Source of the DNA: Symbiodinium natans | Lineage: Eukaryota; Sar; Dinophyceae; Suessiales; Symbiodiniaceae | NCBI GenBank assembly: GCA_905221605.1 | Contig: CAJNDS010002249.1 | Span: 225,001 to 289,000 of the forward strand | Length of the DNA stretch: 64,000 nt | Reading direction: 5' to 3' | Shown: in pieces, positions 60,357 to 64,000 of the stretch | Layout of the letters: each line of letters opens with the position of its first letter | How positions within the stretch are numbered: the stretch's first letter is position 1 | The notes under the pieces: model-generated | Databases searched by the model: none | Seen by the model: the letters and a program-made list of their open reading frames with translations, nothing else | Told to the model about the DNA's origin: nothing | Made by a program: the position numbers and the translations under genes

Positions 60357-61272
60357 ATTTGGTTATGCCAAAACCGGCTCAGAATTTGGATCAACCCACG
60401 GGGCTTGGCTGGAAGGGTGGGTGGAGACACTTCGACCCTGCGCATGGCAATCCGTTTGAAACCCTGAGCCTTCGACCCCTAGACCACTTTCCGCCCATCG
60501 CCGGCCCCTAAGCCCTAAACCCTAAACCCTGAACCCTGAACCCTAAACCAGCCCAGGATGTGCCTCAAGAGTTCGACACTTCGGTGTTTGTAGGGCTTTC
60601 GATTCAAGCGTGTCTGCAGAAAAGCAGGTGGGGGGGTGTTCATAACGCTCTGAAAGAAGGACCCACTCCACTCGGGGGATAGTCAGAGGGTCCATATTGC
60701 GGGGGGACGGGCGGCTCGGGCTGCGGGGTCGGGGGGGGGGGGAAGAGGCAGAATTGGTGTTTAGCTCTATCATCATTGTTTTCAGACATCACTCGTGGAC
60801 AGAGCCAAATGTCAGCGAGTGTTCAGGAGTTGGCATGTACGGTTTTTGGTTTTGGGTTTAGGGCCGAGCTATCTTTCGAAAATTGAAACCCTAAACCCTA
60901 AACCATTTTAGGACTAGTAGACTCCGAGGGTCATGAACTTGGTATGGGTTTAGGGGGTTTAGGGTTTAGGATTTAGGGTTTAGGTCTTAAGGGTGTAACG
61001 GGGTAGGGTGGAGTATATCAACTAGGACCCAGCGTAGACCCTCATTTTCTTTTTTTCGGGTTTCGGATTCCCTTACAAACCCCCTTCAAACCGAGAACCA
61101 TGTGACCTGCTCATGGGTCCCTTTTCTACCCCCCTTTTTCTATTCTACCCCTCTAAACCCCAAATCCTAAACCCTAAACCCTAACCCCTAACCCCTAAAC
61201 CCTAAACCCTAGACCCTAGACCCTAAGGAAAGAGGGGGGGGAGAAGGGAGACCCATGACCGACATGCCGCAG

Positions 61273-61320
61273 GAACACTGCTCACCAAGTTCGCCTACAC
61301 CGACTGCACCGGCGACGATG
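61273..61320 (+). CDS. Putative exon, Gly-start type
   Basis: Acceptor GACATGCCGCAG, donor GACGATG|GTGGCC. After two leading bases it reads TLLTKFAYTDCTGDD with nearly all third positions G/C; a TGA in frame seven codons later requires a donor before it. The D-D-G exit and phase equal those of 25326. C array upstream, G-rich telomeric region downstream. Confidence 0.5.
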
Positions 61321-61339
61321 GTGGCCACCCCAGAGCTTG

Positions 61340-61632
61340 AGCTGTGTGGTTTAGGGGTTGGGGTTTGGGGTTTAGAGTTTAGGGGGGTCTAGGGGGTTTG
61401 GGGTTTGGGGTTTGGGGTTAGGGGGGTTTAGGGGGGTTTGGGGTTTGGGGTTAGGGTTTGGGGTTGAGGGGGGTTTAGGGGGGGTTGGTTGGGGGTTTAG
61501 GGTTTAGGGGCTTCAGGGTTTAGGGGGTTTGGGGGGGTTTTATGGGGCTTTACGGGGGTTTACGTGGGTCCCGGGGTTCATGGGGGGGTTTAGGGGGTTT
61601 AGGGGCTTCAGGGTTTAGGGTTTCGCGTTTGA
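61340..61632 (+). repeat. Degenerate G-rich telomere-like array
   Basis: GGGGTTTAGGGGG/TTTGGGG units of variable length over about 290 bp. Confidence 0.9.
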
Positions 61633-61744
61633 GAGGTCGTGCTGCCCTTGCTTGCTGGATCAAGTAACCAGGAGCCTGCGAAGGTCCTTTCTCGCCTGTT
61701 TCGGGGTTTAGGTTCCCTTCTCAGCCCCTAAACCAAAAGGGCGC

Positions 61745-61850
61745 CTAAACCCTAAACCCTAAACCCAAAACCCAAAACCCTAAACCCCAAACCCTAATTA
61801 AACCCTAAACCCTAGACCCTAAACTCTGACCCTAAACCCTAAACCCTAGT
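61745..61850 (-). repeat. CCCTAAA array with variants
   Basis: About 13 units. Confidence 0.9.
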
Positions 61851-62190
61851 CCAGGTACTGATTCCTCTCAATGAAGCCCTCCAAGAGATCGAACTTATAG
61901 TGTCTAGGGCGGGCCGAACGTTAACGGGCCTTTACTGTGCGAGCTCACTTACGTCTGTTAAGACAAGAACCAAAAAAAACCTACTTTTTTGTAGGCTACG
62001 CGACAAACCCTCGAATGGGGGTTGAGAAGAAATATAAGCCTACAAAAAAAGAGGTAGGCTTTGGGGTCTTGAGGTACACCCTCCACCGAAACAGCCTGCG
62101 TACAAGTTGTCGATGGCAAAGCTTCTCCCCCTAAATCCTAAGCCACCCTAAACCCGAAACCCTAAACTGCCAATCTTCACATTTCCCCAG

Positions 62191-62238
62191 GGTCGCATCC
62201 GCAACCCAAGGGTCTGCATGGGCATGGTGGCCATGTAC
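62191..62238 (+). CDS. Putative exon
   Basis: Acceptor TTCACATTTCCCCAG, excellent; donor ATGTAC|GTGTTG, 16 codons. Reads GRIRNPRVCMGMVAMY, 14/16 third positions G/C; may extend VLQK. C array upstream, G array downstream at 62256. Confidence 0.45.
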
Positions 62239-62504
62239 GTGTTGCAGAAGGGGGTTAAGGGTTTAGGGTTTAGGGTCTAGGGTCTAGGTTGCAAGCAGAA
62301 ATATGTTTTTTGTGCCTTCCATCCGCTGAAAACGGGCCTCCGTTTACATTCGTAGGTAGCTCGAATGCAACACAGGCTTAAGGTCTGGGGTATAGTGCCA
62401 AACTCCGTCAAAACCGAAATCGCTAGATCTGCAATAGAATATCAACCTGCTACGCGCAAACACGCCCAAGAACCTGCAGACCTTATAAGCCCTTCTCCCC
62501 CAAA

Positions 62505-62612
62505 ATAGGGGTTTGCGAAAATGAAGAGCCCCTAATATAGACCCCAGATATTCGGACCCCGTTCTAAAACAGGACCCCAATAAGGTACCCCTAATTTCGG
62601 AAACCCCAAAAT
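62505..62612 (+). mobile_element. E-family repeat copy
   Basis: AAAATAGGGGTTTGCGAAAA ... CTAATATAGACCCCAGATAT ... CCCTAATTTCGGAAACCCC. Confidence 0.75.
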
Positions 62613-62761
62613 CTTGAAGCCCTGTCTACCCGCCCTAGGGTCGACCCTCAGAACAGATCTCTTGAGGTCATGGATACAAGTACACCTACACTTGCTGCCC
62701 CGTCCAAGGCAGTAACCAGGGCTTATTCTTCCTATGTCCAAGGAGGTTAGGTCCGCAGCAC

Positions 62762-62852
62762 ACCTGAAGGCTGTAATGTAAGTCCTTTTTCCTGGGATGA
62801 TCTTTAGGGGATTCTGGTCTACTGCTCCAAAAAAAACTACTACATAGGAGCC
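62762..62852 (+). mobile_element. A-family MITE copy
   Basis: ACCTGAAGGCTGTAATGTAA ... GGGGATTCTGGTCTACTGC ... CTACTACATAGGAGCCGAG. Confidence 0.8.
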
Positions 62853-63104
62853 GAGTAGGTGAGGTCAGCCCTAAACCCTTAAGCCCTAGGGGGTTTTTGG
62901 GATTCGAGTCGCATTCAAGTTAACTGCGTTTTTTTTTGCGTTCAGGGATTCAGGGTTTAGGGTGTAGCGTTGGGTGGAAGCATCGTAGTACCTCTTGCGG
63001 TTCGGGTTAAGGCCCCTATACGGGCCTTATGTGGGGTTGAGATCATACAGATGATGCACCTGCATGGTGTTTGATCCCGATGCTGTGCCCTTTGTGGTGC
63101 CCTA

Positions 63105-63178
63105 AGCTATACTTGGAGGCTCATGGTACTTATTCACCCATTGCAACTGTACTTATAACTGTACTTATAAGCCTCTCC
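63105..63178 (+). mobile_element. B-family MITE, left part
   Basis: CTATACTTGGAGGCTCATGG, TTGCAACTGTACTTATAACT; right end missing. Confidence 0.65.
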
Positions 63179-63205
63179 AAGGAACTTACTAGATCACACC
63201 CAACC

Positions 63206-63226
63206 CCCCCCCCCCCCCCCCCCCCC
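63206..63226 (+). repeat. Poly-C tract
   Basis: About 22 C. Confidence 0.95.
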
Positions 63227-63398
63227 CTTACATGGGAAAGGACGGGGTTGAGGGGTTGAGGGTTTAGGGTTTAGGATGAGGGTTGAACCCTACACCCTAC
63301 ACCCTACACCCTAAACCCTAAACCCTGAACCCTAAACCCTAAACCGTTTAGGGTTGGGGGGGGGGGTTTTCGGGTTTATGGGAAAAGTCGCCTGGCAG

Positions 63399-63485
63399 GT
63401 CTGGGCGACTGCCAGGAAATCAACACCGAATGGGGCGAAGTGGGGGCACTGAGCTGCCCGGCTTCTCTTCGCCTTGCCCCATGGG
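63399..63485 (+). CDS. Putative exon, W-C type
   Basis: Acceptor GTCGCCTGGCAG; ends CATGGG|GTTTAGGG. After two leading bases it reads LGDCQEINTEWGEVGALSCP then ASLRLAPW. W-x(6)-S-C-P aligns loosely with W-x(4)-C-P at 22921. G array downstream. Confidence 0.45.
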
Positions 63486-63560
63486 GTTTAGGGTTTAGGG
63501 TTTAGGGTTTTGGGTTTAGGGTTTTGGGTTTAGGGTTTAGGGGGCTTAGGGTTTAGGGGG
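63486..63560 (+). repeat. TTTAGGG array
   Basis: About nine units with TTTTGGG variants. Confidence 0.95.
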
Positions 63561-63796
63561 CTTATAGCCTAGGCTTTTGGGTTTAGGGTACGAACCCAAA
63601 ACCATTTGACCTGACAGCACTTCAGGAGGCAAGAAGAGCGAGAGTCTGTGATTCAGGTGCTTTGCTGTTCAGATTTAGCTACCTGAGCTACCTACACGAA
63701 GCCCGGAACCCTGAAGCCCATAATTCGGGTTTTAGGGTTTAGGGCTTACTCCAGGTTACTCTTGGGAATACAAAGAGCCCCCCTCCCCCCCACCCG

Positions 63797-63906
63797 CCTA
63801 CTTGGAGGTGCATGGGTAGATGTGCTTTGGGGTTACTACAACTGGTTGTAACCTGTTTTAAGGTACTTAGAACCCTACTTATATCACATGAACCTTCAAG
63901 TAAGTA
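63797..63906 (+). mobile_element. B-family MITE copy
   Basis: CTACTTGGAGGTGCATGGGT ... CAACTGGTTGTAACCTG ... ACATGAACCTTCAAGTAAGT. Full-length with inverted ends. Confidence 0.85.
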
Positions 63907-64000
63907 CAAGGGCCTTGAGTTACAAGCATCACGACTTAGACGAACAGAAGTCACTTACCTAAAGGGTCATCTTGCAGAACTACTATGGAATTAAGTAACC

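Overview
This looks like nuclear DNA from a eukaryote with plant-type (TTTAGGG)n telomere repeats, most likely a protist or alga (dinoflagellate or chromerid relatives and prasinophyte green algae fit equally well; the sequence does not decide). There are no bacterial-style operons, long ORFs, recognisable RNA genes or CRISPR. The window is packed with short interstitial TTTAGGG/CCCTAAA arrays in both orientations (about 20-190 bp), dozens of ~90-130 bp inverted-repeat elements (MITE-like, at least ten families), microsatellites and AT-rich islands. Long open frames through simple repeats (poly-Ser, poly-Val, NPINP, GAIS) are artefacts.

Between the repeats lie about 40 short (25-120 bp), GC-rich islands that read best as exons, nearly all on the + strand. 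They usually start after an AG, stay open in one frame with G/C-rich third positions (for example 21/22 codons at 47160-47226 and 20/23 at 59723-59793) and stop at a GT. Most are preceded by a CCCTAAA array and followed by a TTTAGGG array. The implied introns therefore begin GTTTAGGG and end CCCTAAACC(C)AG, so each pre-mRNA intron would have complementary ends. I read this as one or more very long multi-exon genes on the + strand whose introns are bounded by inverted telomeric repeats. This is the most unusual thing in the window.

The exon peptides fall into recurrent types. One has the pattern W-x(4)-C-x-x-G-Y (9512, 22921, 30257; weaker at 38482, 45442, 57329, 63399). A second enters on the last two bases of a Gly-type codon and continues with hydrophobic-basic residues and then Cys/Asp (5103, 20702, 32902, 40001, 42528, 52381, 61273; probably 19848, 37665, 58180). 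A third carries a YG-x-x-G-x-x-AD motif (6457, 15620). Together they suggest a large Cys-containing, beta-strand-rich repeat protein. The C-x-x-G...YG-x-x-G-x-x-AD pattern recalls beta-prism (VMO-I/jacalin-like) folds, but I could not assign a family. Splice phases agree for several neighbours (4246>5103>5299, 15620>16828, 22921>25266>25880, 27452>28490) and disagree for others, so exons are missing or some borders are wrong.

Layout. 1-9.6 kb: telomeric arrays, A-, B-, C-, E- and G-family elements and the best phase-matched exon run (4.2-5.4 kb). 9.6-18.7 kb: D- and I-family elements, an AT-rich island (14.0-14.95 kb), several exons. 18.75-22.6 kb: very large trinucleotide arrays, a poly-G tract and three exons. 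22.6-33 kb: dense exon run, second AT island. 33-45.3 kb: many A-family copies with insertions, a 619-bp transposon with perfect ends (36397-37015), Cys-rich exons, a TTTATAGGG array. 45.3-64 kb: AT-rich diverged repeats (45.7-46.75 kb), then regular exon/array alternation to the end. All calls are by eye; no alignment or database search was run.
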